DNA of 64,000 nt. It comes from Amylibacter sp. SFDW26 (GTDB lineage Bacteria > Pseudomonadota > Alphaproteobacteria > Rhodobacterales > Rhodobacteraceae). The stretch is taken from positions 576,047 through 640,046 of the forward strand of contig NZ_WEIC01000001.1 in NCBI RefSeq assembly GCF_009184395.1, in the 5' to 3' direction. The translations under genes were made by a program, and so were the position numbers. The stretch's first letter is position 1. Each line of letters starts with the position of its first letter. Shown here piece by piece: positions 47,069-56,026 of this stretch. The notes under the pieces are model-generated. The model searched no databases and was not told where the DNA came from. It was given only the letters and a program-made list of their open reading frames with translations.

Positions 47069-47926
47069 TTAGATTTTGCGGAACCATGCCAGCAAAGGTA
47101 GGAATACAAAGTACATTGTGATGCCATAAACAGCTGCAGGTAATGAATACGCTGTAAAGCCTGCTGCAGCGCCTGCAATTAATGTGGCAACCGTGATACC
47201 CAGTGTAGAGTTCTGAATGCCAGTCTCAATTGCAATGGTTTTCATTTCATTTGCACTTAAACCTGCGGCTCTTGCCGTTAAACACCCAACCGCTAGCAAT
47301 GCGACATTCAATGTTACCAAAGCAGGCGCAAGTGTTGTTAGATTTTCAATGAATGTGTCCCAATTGGTTGCAACAGCGGCGATGACGATGACAACAAACA
47401 GCACGGTCGCTATTTTGCTAAGGATAGCCTCTGCACGATCCGCAGCACCTTTCAAAAGGCGGCGGAAGGTCAAGCCCAATAGAACAGGTAATGTGCTGAT
47501 CAAGAACATCTTAATTGCGATATCTGTGACATTTACGGGCTCTGCATCTGCACCCATGAAATGCGCAACTGCCAAAGCCAAGAAAAATGGCAAAACCAAA
47601 ATACTGGATAGACTAATAACGGCTGTCAGAGTGACTGACAAAGCAACATCGCCTTTTGCCAAACGTGTCAGGATATTACTGGTCACACCGCCTGGGCAGA
47701 ATGATAAAATCATAAAGCCAACGGCCAATTCTTTGGTGATACCAAAAAGCATAATTACGATCAGTGCCATCACTGGTATGATCAGAATTTGGTTCACAGC
47801 CCCCACGCCAAACGACAATGGTTTTTGTAAAACACGGCCAAAGTCTGCAAATGTAAGCCCTAGGCCCAGCGAAAACATGATAAACGCAAGCGACAGTGGC
47901 AAGACAACACTGATAAGAATGTCCAC
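47069..47926 (-). CDS. Bile acid:sodium symporter family (BASS) transporter
   Basis: 285-residue inner-membrane carrier with about nine hydrophobic helices. Family signatures are LGLTFADFGRVLQKPLSFG, FMILSFCPGGVTSNILTRL and the late ETGIQNSTLGITVATL. BASS proteins use a sodium gradient to import organic anions such as 2-keto acids or pantothenate; the cargo here is unknown. It is convergent with the redoxin gene, stops 6 bp apart. Confidence 0.9.
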   Translation of the reverse strand: MDILISVVLPLSLAFIMFSLGLGLTFADFGRVLQKPLSFGVGAVNQILIIPVMALIVIMLFGITKELAVGFMILSFCPGGVTSNILTRLAKGDVALSVTLTAVISLSSILVLPFFLALAVAHFMGADAEPVNVTDIAIKMFLISTLPVLLGLTFRRLLKGAADRAEAILSKIATVLFVVIVIAAVATNWDTFIENLTTLAPALVTLNVALLAVGCLTARAAGLSANEMKTIAIETGIQNSTLGITVATLIAGAAAGFTAYSLPAAVYGITMYFVFLPLLAWFRKI

Positions 47927-48014
47927 TTTAAATCTCCCAATTTCCCTTGGGCGACTTTAATCAGACATGATCTTTAAATCTAGTCTGCGCATAAAACGTG
48001 ACGTGACGAAATTT

Positions 48015-48048
48015 ACAAAAAAGCAGATGCTAAAAATAGCACCCGCTT
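48015..48048 (-). terminator. Terminator of the outer-membrane protein gene
   Basis: Minus strand: AAGCGGGTGCT-ATTTTT-AGCATCTGCTT followed by a T-run (48015-48020), 23 bp after the outer-membrane protein stop. One G/A mismatch is in the stem. Confidence 0.75.
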
Positions 48049-48070
48049 AATTATTTTATGATACTCTTTA

Positions 48071-48664
48071 TTAGAAGCGGAAAGTACCGCGCACTTGCAG
48101 AGTTGTAGCATCTAAATCGATGCCAGATGAATTGAAGTTATCAAACTCATGATACAATAATTCTCCACCGATTGAGAAGTTATCGTATAAAATGTGCTCA
48201 TAACCTGCACCAGCAAAATATCCATCATCATCGCCAAGACTGTTTGTATCGGCGTTTGCGTAGCCAGCTGTTGCGTATACTAAGCCCTGACCAATCTTAT
48301 AACCGCTACGCAGTTTTAAGCGCAGTACATTTTCCAATTCAGCCGTTGGGCTGACATCTATTTTGGCAAAGTCATAATCGACACCAGCGCCAGCAACCCA
48401 GTTGCCAAAGTCATAATCATAACCTGCAATTATACCACCAATAGCACCATCACCATCGACACCGGCTGTATTAGAACCAACATCACCATAGCCGATTTGG
48501 CCACCGATATATCCGCCAGTCCAATTTGGCGTAGTTGGTGCCGCAGCAATTGGTTCTGGTTCAAATACGGGTGCTTCCTCTGGCGGTGTGGCCAATGACC
48601 CTGCCATTGCTGGACCTGTTACTAATGTTGCCGTTAATATTGTGTATATGCTCTTTTTTAGCAT
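48071..48664 (-). CDS. Outer-membrane beta-barrel protein (Omp25/porin-like)
   Basis: 197-residue exported protein. A signal peptide (about 1-21, ending GPAMA) is followed by a Pro-rich stretch and a small OMP beta-barrel with alternating aromatic strands (GGYIGGQIGYGD, AGAGVDYDFAKI). The C terminus ends in a beta-signal-like TTLQVRGTFRF, with the terminal Phe typical of BAM substrates. Likely an abundant surface protein of the Omp25/31 group. Upstream is a long AT-rich region with a TCACATATATGTGA palindrome at 48841. Confidence 0.88.
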   Translation of the reverse strand: MLKKSIYTILTATLVTGPAMAGSLATPPEEAPVFEPEPIAAAPTTPNWTGGYIGGQIGYGDVGSNTAGVDGDGAIGGIIAGYDYDFGNWVAGAGVDYDFAKIDVSPTAELENVLRLKLRSGYKIGQGLVYATAGYANADTNSLGDDDGYFAGAGYEHILYDNFSIGGELLYHEFDNFNSSGIDLDATTLQVRGTFRF

Positions 48665-49082
48665 GCTCTATCCTTTCGAATACTTGTTTGTTCGCAGACC
48701 ATTGCGGTTTGAATAAACAGAGGAAAGAGCGGAAGATATGATCATAGTGAAGTGGCAGAACTATGCTGGTCGTTGGCGGTATATTGCTGCTATTTTCCGC
48801 TCATGTGTTTGATTAAACACAATAAACACAATGCAAGTTGTCACATATATGTGAAAATCTATCATGAGCGTTTTATAACTTAGAATTTTGTTCGAAGATT
48901 TTCGAAATTCATGACATTTACGCAGAGTCGAAAACCGGCAATCTCTTCCATGATAAAAATGTCTTTTCATAACAATAAAAGCTAATGATCAAGTCTCGTA
49001 AGTTTTGATAATTTAAGCCATGGTCATGAATTGACCGACACATTTATATGTGACATCAAACTTCAAAGACTTGGGAGATTTC
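48665..49082. other. Long divergent intergenic region
   Basis: 418 bp between the outer-membrane protein gene and the saccharopine dehydrogenase gene, AT-rich. It holds the inverted repeat GTGTTT-GATT-AAACAC (48805-48820), the 14-bp palindrome TCACATATATGTGA (48841-48854) and CACAT-TTAT-ATGTG (49039-49052). I see no believable gene; the small frames here lack coding character. Confidence 0.6.
48841..48854. promoter_or_regulatory. 14-bp perfect palindrome TCACATATATGTGA
   Basis: Operator-like dyad 177 bp upstream of the outer-membrane protein start and 229 bp before the lysine-pathway gene. It has the same arms (TCACAT/ATGTGA) as the palindrome in front of bufA1 at 62986, with a different central dinucleotide. 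Confidence 0.45.
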
Positions 49083-50138
49083 ATGGCACATATATGGGTG
49101 CGCGCAGAACAACGCGCGTTTGAACAGCGCGTTGGCTTAACACCATCAGGGGCAAAAAAACTTATAAGCGCTGGTCATACCGTGACTGTCGAAGAAAGCT
49201 CTACACGTGCAATACCCATTATAGGTTATGAAGATGTTGGTTGTACAATTGCAGCGGAGCATTCATGGATGGACGCACCCGATGATGCGATTATTTTTGG
49301 CCTGAAAGAATTAAACGAAGATGGCCCAGATCTCAAACATCGCCACATCATGTTTGGTCACGCCTACAAAGGGCAATCAGAAGGGCCTGCCTTATTAAAT
49401 CGTTTCAAGCGGGCAGGTGGCACACTTTATGATCTGGAATACCTTGTAACTGAAAATGGTCGCCGTATTGCAGCCTTTGGCTATTGGGCTGGTTTCGCAG
49501 GTGCCGCTGTTGGTGTAATGACATGGATTGCACAGCAAAAGGGTGAAAAACTTGGCCCTGTAGGTGTCTACCAAAGCAAGGATGATCTTGTTTTTGAATT
49601 AAAAGCAGGACTTGTTGGTAAAGTCGACTTACCAACAACAATCATCATCGGTGCTTTAGGCCGTGTTGGTACAGGCGCTGGCGATCTATCTGAAAGCTTA
49701 GGGCTTCAGACAACCAGATGGGACATGGCAGAAACGGCTCATGGTGGCCCATTCCCAGAAATTCAGGAACACACATTATTTGTGAATTGTATTCTTGCAG
49801 CACCAGATGTACCGCAGTTTGTGCCAGCAGATAGCATTTCAAAATCACGCACTTTAAGTGTGATTGCAGATGTATCGTGTGATCCAAGCAGCGATTACAA
49901 TCCAATTCCTATATACGACCACTCAACCACTTTTGCAGAACCTGTGATACGTATTGCAGATACACCAAATCTATTGGATGTTATGGCAATTGATAATCTG
50001 CCATCTATGTTGCCCGTTGAAAGCAGCGAAGATTATGCCGAGCAATTATTGCCAAGTCTCTTGGAAATCGATGCAATTGATCAAGGCGTATGGGGCCGTG
50101 CTGCAGAAACATTCAAAACACACGTGAACAAACTATAA
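49083..50138 (+). CDS. Saccharopine dehydrogenase (NAD+, L-lysine-forming type, LYS1-like)
   Basis: 351 residues from the ATG at 49083, which has TGGGAG about 8 nt upstream; the longer frame from 49050 is rejected. The family N terminus is IWVRAEQRAFEQRVGLTPSG, with HIMFGHAYKGQSEGPALLNRF and the late cofactor loop IGALGRVGTGAGDL. In this family the enzyme interconverts lysine + 2-oxoglutarate with saccharopine. It is paired 11 bp upstream of a second saccharopine-type dehydrogenase, which points to lysine catabolism to glutamate and aminoadipate semialdehyde. Confidence 0.88.
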   Translation: MAHIWVRAEQRAFEQRVGLTPSGAKKLISAGHTVTVEESSTRAIPIIGYEDVGCTIAAEHSWMDAPDDAIIFGLKELNEDGPDLKHRHIMFGHAYKGQSEGPALLNRFKRAGGTLYDLEYLVTENGRRIAAFGYWAGFAGAAVGVMTWIAQQKGEKLGPVGVYQSKDDLVFELKAGLVGKVDLPTTIIIGALGRVGTGAGDLSESLGLQTTRWDMAETAHGGPFPEIQEHTLFVNCILAAPDVPQFVPADSISKSRTLSVIADVSCDPSSDYNPIPIYDHSTTFAEPVIRIADTPNLLDVMAIDNLPSMLPVESSEDYAEQLLPSLLEIDAIDQGVWGRAAETFKTHVNKL

Positions 50139-50149
50139 GGAGAGAGACT

Positions 50150-51295
50150 ATGGCAACAATCAATTGGGTCGGCACAGGACTGTCTTCTATTCCGGGTTTA
50201 CGTCGCTTAATAACTGCAGGCCACGATGTAGTCGTGTGGAACAGAACCGTTGAAAAAGCTAAAGCTGAATTGGATGATCTGAATGCAGACATTCGCACCT
50301 TTGATCTTGATACGTTGAAATCCACCTTAACAGCAGGTGATCTGGCAATCTCTATGCTACCAGGTGAATGGCACGTTCCAATTGCCGAAGCCTGTTTTGA
50401 AAAAGACGCACATTTCGTGTCGTCATCCTACATTTCCCCTGAAATGGCCGCGTTAAATGACCATGCAAAAGCAAAGGGCTTGTGCTGTGTTAACGAAGTG
50501 GGGCTTGATCCAGGTATCGACCACTTAATGGCGCATTGGTTAGTGGCGGATTACCGTGCCTCAGATGCTTATGATGCCAATAATGACCTAAGCTTTATCT
50601 CTTATTGTGGAGGTATCCCTAAAATCCAAAATGACTTCCGCTATAAGTTCAGTTGGTCACCGTTGGGTGTTCTAAAAGCTCTTACATCACCATCTAAATC
50701 AATACGTGATTTTAAAGATTATGATGTTGCACGCCCATGGGATGCTGTCAGCTCTTATGAAGCACCATTGGAAAAAACGGAAAGCTTTGAAGTTTACCCA
50801 AACCGCAACAGTATCCCATTTATGCAGGATTATAACTTTGATCCGACATGGAATGTAAAAACATTCGTGCGTGGCACATTACGTTTAAATGGTTGGGCCG
50901 AGGCATGGAAAGATATCTTTACAGAGATTGAAACGCTTGAAGGTGCGGCAGGTGATGCACGTCTCAAAGAAATGTCAGATGGCTTCTGGAAAGCACATGC
51001 TTACGACGAAGGCGAACCAGATCGCGTTGTGATGTGTGTAGCTTTGAAAGCAGAGCAGGGGGATGAGGCCGTTTATCATAAAACATACGCAATGGATGCT
51101 TGGGGTGACGAAAAGTCAACGGCTATGGCAGACTTGGTCTCTATAACGGTTTCAATGGCTGTCGAATCTGTGCTTGCAGGTGAAATAGAAGCGGGTGTTA
51201 CACCCGCGCCAGGATCTATGGAACTGGTTGCAAAATGGTTGGATACTGTGGATGGCATTGTACAACATTTAAATATTGTTGATCACACTACCTAA
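50150..51295 (+). CDS. Saccharopine dehydrogenase (L-glutamate-forming type, LYS9-like)
   Basis: 381 residues, starting at the ATG at 50150 after a strong AAGGAGAGAG Shine-Dalgarno; the longer frame from 50090 overlaps the upstream gene and is rejected. N-terminal Rossmann segment NWVGTGLSSIPGLRRLITAG, then DLAISMLPGEWHVPIAEAC, and FVSSSYISPEMAALNDHAKA, VNEVGLDPGIDHLMAHW. These are typical of the saccharopine dehydrogenase family that cleaves saccharopine to glutamate and aminoadipate semialdehyde. Together with the upstream gene it makes the two-step saccharopine route; no aminoadipate-semialdehyde dehydrogenase is adjacent. Confidence 0.9.
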   Translation: MATINWVGTGLSSIPGLRRLITAGHDVVVWNRTVEKAKAELDDLNADIRTFDLDTLKSTLTAGDLAISMLPGEWHVPIAEACFEKDAHFVSSSYISPEMAALNDHAKAKGLCCVNEVGLDPGIDHLMAHWLVADYRASDAYDANNDLSFISYCGGIPKIQNDFRYKFSWSPLGVLKALTSPSKSIRDFKDYDVARPWDAVSSYEAPLEKTESFEVYPNRNSIPFMQDYNFDPTWNVKTFVRGTLRLNGWAEAWKDIFTEIETLEGAAGDARLKEMSDGFWKAHAYDEGEPDRVVMCVALKAEQGDEAVYHKTYAMDAWGDEKSTAMADLVSITVSMAVESVLAGEIEAGVTPAPGSMELVAKWLDTVDGIVQHLNIVDHTT

Positions 51296-51359
51296 ATAGA
51301 CTTGAGCCGTTCTATAAACTGTTCTAAATGCCGTCTTTCCAAAACACCAAAGGCGTAAC

Positions 51360-52607
51360 ATGACCAACAACACACTCGGCATAGATTTCGGAACATCCAA
51401 TTCTGCCGCTGGTGTATTGGTGAATGGAAAGCCGCACCTTATTGAAATTGAACAGGGACAGAAGACCCTACCCACATCCATATTTTTTGATTTTGACACT
51501 CAAAAGACCTTGATTGGTAGCCCAGCAAATGCATCCCTAATTCGCGGTGAAGAGGGGCGATTTATGCGCGCCCTTAAAAGCGTGCTTGGCACATCTTTAA
51601 TGAATGAACAACGCCGCATTATTGGTCAAACGCTTAGCTTCTACGACATTATTGCTTTGTTTTTAAAACAATTGAAAAGCCGCGCCGAAGAAGCCTGTTA
51701 TCAAGAGTTTGATTACGCCTTATCAGGTCGCCCAGTTTTATTTCACTCCAATGACGCAACCAAAGACGCCAAGGCTTTGGCTGACCTAACAAGATGTTAT
51801 GAACTCGCAGGGTTTAAAGGCGTTGATTTCCTTTATGAACCAGAAGCCGCAGCAATCGCAAATGGGGCTTTAGAGACGGATGAAAATATTGGCCTGATCG
51901 TAGATATTGGTGGCGGTACATCCGATTTTACAGTGTTCAAAAGCAAAGGCCAAACTATTGATATTATGGCCAGTCACGGCGTGCGTATAGGCGGCACAAA
52001 CTTTGATAAATCAATAAGCGTCGATCATGTTATGCCACTTCTTGGCAAGGGCACAGATATCCGCAATGAAATGGGCTCTGGTACATTGCCCGCACCAAAT
52101 GCGATTTTCCAAGATTTAGCCACGTGGGAGAAAATCCCGTTCATGTACAGTCAGGATACACGTAAATCTGTCGCTAAGATGCATAAAATGGCAGTGGAAA
52201 AACCACTTTTTGCCCGCCTTGAAAGTGTTTTAGAGCATGAGCTGGCCCATGAAATGGCCTTTGCTGTGGAAACTGGGAAAATCCAAGTGAATAAAGCCGA
52301 CCAAGACAGATCAAAGATTGACCTAAGTATGATTCAACCAGACTTGGCTGCAATCTTGACCCAATCAGACTTAGATATATCGTTGGCCATTCACGCCCAA
52401 GGTATCAAAGAGTGTGCATTGGAAACAGTCAAACGGGCAGAGTGCAACCCCAGCCAAATAAACACGGTCATATTTGTGGGTGGCTCGAGTTTAATGTCAG
52501 TTGTTGGGCAAACGATGGCCGATATTTTTCCACAAGCAAAACAGCAATATTCAGATGCATTTACGGCTGTTGTTGACGGCTTAGCGATTGCAGCGGCAGA
52601 AGGTTGA
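51360..52607 (+). CDS. Hsp70-family ATPase, YegD-like (no substrate-binding domain)
   Basis: 415-residue actin/Hsp70-fold protein. Phosphate-1 motif LGIDFGTSNSAAGV (residues 6-19), phosphate-2 LIVDIGGGTSDFTVFKS, and adenosine motif VIFVGGSSLMSVVGQ are all present. It ends where DnaK would begin its peptide-binding domain, which matches the YegD group. Its client or partner is unknown. It has its own upstream spacing from the saccharopine pair and precedes the AEC carrier by 69 bp. Confidence 0.9.
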   Translation: MTNNTLGIDFGTSNSAAGVLVNGKPHLIEIEQGQKTLPTSIFFDFDTQKTLIGSPANASLIRGEEGRFMRALKSVLGTSLMNEQRRIIGQTLSFYDIIALFLKQLKSRAEEACYQEFDYALSGRPVLFHSNDATKDAKALADLTRCYELAGFKGVDFLYEPEAAAIANGALETDENIGLIVDIGGGTSDFTVFKSKGQTIDIMASHGVRIGGTNFDKSISVDHVMPLLGKGTDIRNEMGSGTLPAPNAIFQDLATWEKIPFMYSQDTRKSVAKMHKMAVEKPLFARLESVLEHELAHEMAFAVETGKIQVNKADQDRSKIDLSMIQPDLAAILTQSDLDISLAIHAQGIKECALETVKRAECNPSQINTVIFVGGSSLMSVVGQTMADIFPQAKQQYSDAFTAVVDGLAIAAAEG

Positions 52608-52676
52608 AATTCGTATTTACAGACCTAAATGATTTGCCTAATGGGCTGTTAAAACGCTTATTATCGGAATTCTTCC

Positions 52677-53606
52677 ATGTTTAGTATTGCACTCCTTATC
52701 GCCCCAATCTTTGCTTTGCTTGTCATCGGAAATCTATTGCGCCGTCACGGCGTGTTGGATACAGACTTTTGGCGCTTAAATGATCGGCTGGTCTATTGGA
52801 TACTGATGCCCTCATTACTGTTTTATAAAACGTCAACAGCAGATTATGATCTATCCCTTGTCAGCACGTTCGCCACCGTAATCCTTGGCAGTTTCGTTGT
52901 TGTCCTTATCTATGGCATTATAATATGGCGCTTGTCATTTTTCTCAGGTGCCGTTTCCAGCTCCATTATGCAAGGTGCTCTACGTCACAACACATTCGTT
53001 GCCTTAGCCCTAACCGAACGCATATACGGGGCAGAGGGTTTGGCACTCGGCACATTGGCCTCTGCGATGTTGATCCCAACTACTAACTTCTCAGTCGTCT
53101 CTTTAATGGTCGTAATGACAGCAAAAGATAAATCGCAAAACATCGTTACTGCAATCGCACGCGATCTTTTGCGAAACCCACTGCTATTAGCCGTTCTCGC
53201 AGGCTTTGCCTGTAACACGGCATTCAGCGGAGATATACCAATCTTACATGACACCACGCGCATTTTAGGCCAAGGGGCACTGCCAATCACATTGCTCAGC
53301 GTAGGGGCCAGCATCCGTATCAAACAAATGGCAGCCGATTGGAAACCAATGAGCTTTGCCATCTTTGGCCGCATGATCCTATTCCCAGTCGCGACATTTA
53401 TCATCGCCCAAATGATTGGCCTCACAGAACTGCAAACAATGGTTGCCTTAATCTTTGCATCTGTCGCGACAGCATCTGCCTCCTATACATTGGCAAATCA
53501 AATGAACGGAGACGCACCTCTTATGGCCGCGATCATAACATTCCAAACTTGCCTGACGTTCATTACAATCCCTGTGACACTTACTGTGGCGGCATTTGCA
53601 TTTTAA
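52677..53606 (+). CDS. AEC-family transporter (auxin efflux carrier superfamily)
   Basis: 309-residue membrane carrier with about ten hydrophobic helices. Typical elements are FALLVIGNLLRRHGVLD at the N terminus, the inner ALRHNTFVALALTERIYG and LPITLLSVGASIRI motif and the C-terminal VASASYTLANQMNGDAPLMA. AEC members move organic anions such as malonate or malate by proton coupling; the substrate here is not evident. Confidence 0.9.
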   Translation: MFSIALLIAPIFALLVIGNLLRRHGVLDTDFWRLNDRLVYWILMPSLLFYKTSTADYDLSLVSTFATVILGSFVVVLIYGIIIWRLSFFSGAVSSSIMQGALRHNTFVALALTERIYGAEGLALGTLASAMLIPTTNFSVVSLMVVMTAKDKSQNIVTAIARDLLRNPLLLAVLAGFACNTAFSGDIPILHDTTRILGQGALPITLLSVGASIRIKQMAADWKPMSFAIFGRMILFPVATFIIAQMIGLTELQTMVALIFASVATASASYTLANQMNGDAPLMAAIITFQTCLTFITIPVTLTVAAFAF

Positions 53607-53713
53607 TCTTAGTAATAAAACTTGAAAAATATAATCTAATGAACATGTTAAAAACACATTCTTGAATGATGAATAAAGGTATCAACTCATAAAGTTCTGA
53701 TTGGATCATACAG

Positions 53714-54328
53714 ATGTCAATCGTTTCAGATCGCAGCGATTTTTCCGCGCCCTATGGGGCATGGATTGTTGCAGGGTCTCGAATATTCACGAAGTTTGGA
53801 GTGGTGCGCATAGAAAGCCTATCCATTGATGATGAGGTCATCACAAGGAGCAATGGATTTCAGAGGATTCAATATTTAGGAAATACGCGCCAGCATGATG
53901 AGAAATTCAAAACTTCCATCATGATAAAGACAGGCGTTATTAATAATGAACAAGATATTTTTGTGTCACCTGATCATAAGATATTAGTTTACGGCTCCAA
54001 AATTAAACAAGAGTTTGGCAAGCTCGAATATCTGGTGGCAGCCAAAGATTTAATCAATGGCAGCAGTATTGTTAAACTAGATGCGAATGATCTAGAATAT
54101 CATTGTGTGCTCTTTGAAAAGCACGAGGTAATTTATGTAGAAGGGGCAGCCTTAGAAAGCTTTAACTTAAATGATATCAAAGCGCAGGGCGGTATGTTTT
54201 TTGACAAAGGCATGACTGAAATTGCCATTCAAAAACAAGCCAGCTTTACTGAAACAACCAAACCAATCTTAAATCGAACCAAAGCATCCGTTTTGCGAGA
54301 CAACCCTGATCTTATGCTACGCGATTAG
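53714..54328 (+). CDS. Hint-domain (Hint_2) protein lacking the catalytic cysteine
   Basis: 204-residue protein with a Hedgehog/intein-like fold. The recognisable block is WIVAGSRIFTKFGVVRIESL with SIDDEVITR, then SNGFQRIQYLG, and DIFVSPDHKILVYG in the middle. Family members normally start this block with Cys (CFxxGTxI), which would be the autoprocessing nucleophile. Here the aligned residue is Trp, so self-splicing is unlikely. It ends about residue 204 with no extra domain. It is convergent with aroQ, stops 8 bp apart. Confidence 0.8.
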   Translation: MSIVSDRSDFSAPYGAWIVAGSRIFTKFGVVRIESLSIDDEVITRSNGFQRIQYLGNTRQHDEKFKTSIMIKTGVINNEQDIFVSPDHKILVYGSKIKQEFGKLEYLVAAKDLINGSSIVKLDANDLEYHCVLFEKHEVIYVEGAALESFNLNDIKAQGGMFFDKGMTEIAIQKQASFTETTKPILNRTKASVLRDNPDLMLRD

Positions 54329-54335
54329 TATAAAT

Positions 54336-54770
54336 CTACCCCAGATGCTGAACCATCCGTTCAATCGCCATCGGATACCCATCTGCGCCATGCCCCATGA
54401 TTGCATCAAACGCGACACGCCCCACATAACTTATATGGCGAAACTCTTCTCGGGTATGAATATCTGACAGATGCAACTCTAGCGTGGGCACTTCAACAGA
54501 AGAAACCGCATCCATAATGGCAATTGATGTATGCGTATAAGCACCCGCATTGATGATGATCCCATCAAACGCTCCACGCGCTTCATGTATCCAATCAATC
54601 AACACACCTTCGTGGTTCGACTGCCGACATTCCACTGAAATTCCCATAGCCACAGCTTTATCCGCACACATCTGTTCGATGTCTGCCAAAGTCGTGGTGC
54701 CATAAACCTCAGGCTGACGTGTGCCAAGTAGGTTCAAATTCGGGCCGTTCAGGATCAATATACGTTTCAT
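54336..54770 (-). CDS. aroQ: 3-dehydroquinate dehydratase, type II
   Basis: 144-residue dodecameric enzyme of the shikimate pathway. Motifs: ILNGPNLNLLGTRQPEVYGT with the active-site Tyr, SNHEGVLIDWIHEA, IINAGAYTHTSIAIMDAV and VELHLSDIHTREEFRHIS-type segment at the C terminus (here LELHLSDIHTREEFRH). Length is standard. It is monocistronic here, and the minus-strand leader upstream is GC-rich and structured. Confidence 0.95.
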   Translation of the reverse strand: MKRILILNGPNLNLLGTRQPEVYGTTTLADIEQMCADKAVAMGISVECRQSNHEGVLIDWIHEARGAFDGIIINAGAYTHTSIAIMDAVSSVEVPTLELHLSDIHTREEFRHISYVGRVAFDAIMGHGADGYPMAIERMVQHLG

Positions 54771-55111
54771 AATTCTGTATCTGCCACGGTTAGCCCCAAA
54801 AAACTAGACTATAAAAGAGCGGGAGAAGGGGCGGGTTGCCGGCCGGGAGAGGGCAACCCGCAGAAGAAAGGATAATCAAGCAAGAACATCCTCTACAATT
54901 CGTATCTAACAGAACTCAGATCATTGAGAGTGACGAATATCACTCTTTACCCAAAGGAAATAAAATAATTTCCCTTAGGGTAAGGCGCTCAACCCAACGT
55001 CAAATGAAAAAACCTGCAAGAAACCCCGATATAGTAGTTCACGAAAACGCTATCGCTAGATATAGTGGCAGGTGAATCATAAAAAAGACCAACGGGACGC
55101 AGGGAACAAAC
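54771..55111. other. Structured intergenic region between aroQ and thyX
   Basis: 341 bp with three stem-loops: a GC-rich 10-bp stem GCGGGTTGCC/GGCAACCCGC at 54831-54861 with a purine loop GGCCGGGAGAG, AGAGTGA/TCACTCT at 54927-54947, and a long imperfect stem TACCCAAAGGAAAT/ATTTCCCTTAGGGTA at 54948-54982. An apparent 79-codon frame at 54836-55075 is disrupted by these structures and does not look coding. It probably holds regulatory or small-RNA sequence. Confidence 0.5.
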
Positions 55112-56026
55112 ATGCCATTAACACCAGAACAACAGGCCGAAATCCAAGATCAACGCGCACAACAGGGGACAACCCGCCGCGCGATATCCGAAGGTATGGA
55201 AAATCACCTATACACGGCACATGAAGTTCTGGATCACGGGCTGATCCGCGTCATCGATTACATGGGCAATGACAGTGCCATCACCCAAGCCGCCCGCGTA
55301 TCATACGGCAAAGGCACCAAAGCGGTGACAAATGACGAGGGTTTAATCCGTTACCTTATGCGCCACTGGCATTCCACACCGTTCGAGATGTGCGAAGTGA
55401 AATTCCACATCAAACTCCCAGTGTTTGTTGCACGCCAATGGATCCGTCACCGCACAGCGAATGTGAACGAATACTCTGCACGCTATTCCATCTTGGACCG
55501 CGAATTCTATATTCCAAAAGCGGAACACCTTGCCGCCCAATCCGTGATCAACAACCAAGGCCGCGGTGAAGCCTTAACAGGCGCCGAAGCGGACGCCGTG
55601 TTGAAATACCTTAAAGACGACAGTGAAAAAGCTTATGACCATTACGAAGAAATGATGGCAGAGGGGGATGACAGCAAACAGGGCTTGGCCCGCGAATTGG
55701 CTCGCATGAACCTGCCAGCCAATGTCTATACCCAATGGTATTGGAAGGTCGACTTGCACAACTTATTCCACTTCCTACGCCTGCGCGCCGACAGTCACGC
55801 CCAATACGAAATCCGCGTCTACGCCGAAAAAATGTGCGAAATCGTCAAAGACTGGGTGCCAGCAGCCTATTCAGCATTCGAAGACTACCGCATGGGCGGC
55901 GCCAATGTATCCGAACGCGGCCTAGAATGCCTACGCCGCCGTTTGGCAGGGGAAGAGGTCACGCAAGAGAACAGCGGCATGTCTAAAGGTGAATGGCGTG
56001 AGTTTGAGGCGATGATTAAGGGGTAG
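55112..56026 (+). CDS. thyX: Flavin-dependent thymidylate synthase
   Basis: 304-residue FAD enzyme that methylates dUMP with tetrahydrofolate and NADPH, in place of ThyA. The signature [15 protein letters not shown] fits RHRxxxxNExSxRY, and [24 protein letters not shown] precedes it in two steps ([22 protein letters not shown]). AGGGA lies upstream of the ATG. Its stop (56024-56026) is immediately followed by the start of a small membrane protein, so those two are translationally coupled. Confidence 0.95.
   Translation: MPLTPEQQAEIQDQRAQQGTTRRAISEGMENHLYTAHEVLDHGLIRVIDYMGNDSAITQAARVSYGKGTKAVTNDEGLIRYLMRHWHSTPFEMCEVKFHIKLPVFVARQWIRHRTANVNEYSARYSILDREFYIPKAEHLAAQSVINNQGRGEALTGAEADAVLKYLKDDSEKAYDHYEEMMAEGDDSKQGLARELARMNLPANVYTQWYWKVDLHNLFHFLRLRADSHAQYEIRVYAEKMCEIVKDWVPAAYSAFEDYRMGGANVSERGLECLRRRLAGEEVTQENSGMSKGEWREFEAMIKG

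Noticed and set aside
54836-55075. A 79-codon plus-strand frame between aroQ and thyX
   Set aside because: It runs through three stem-loops, lacks a Shine-Dalgarno and a family resemblance.
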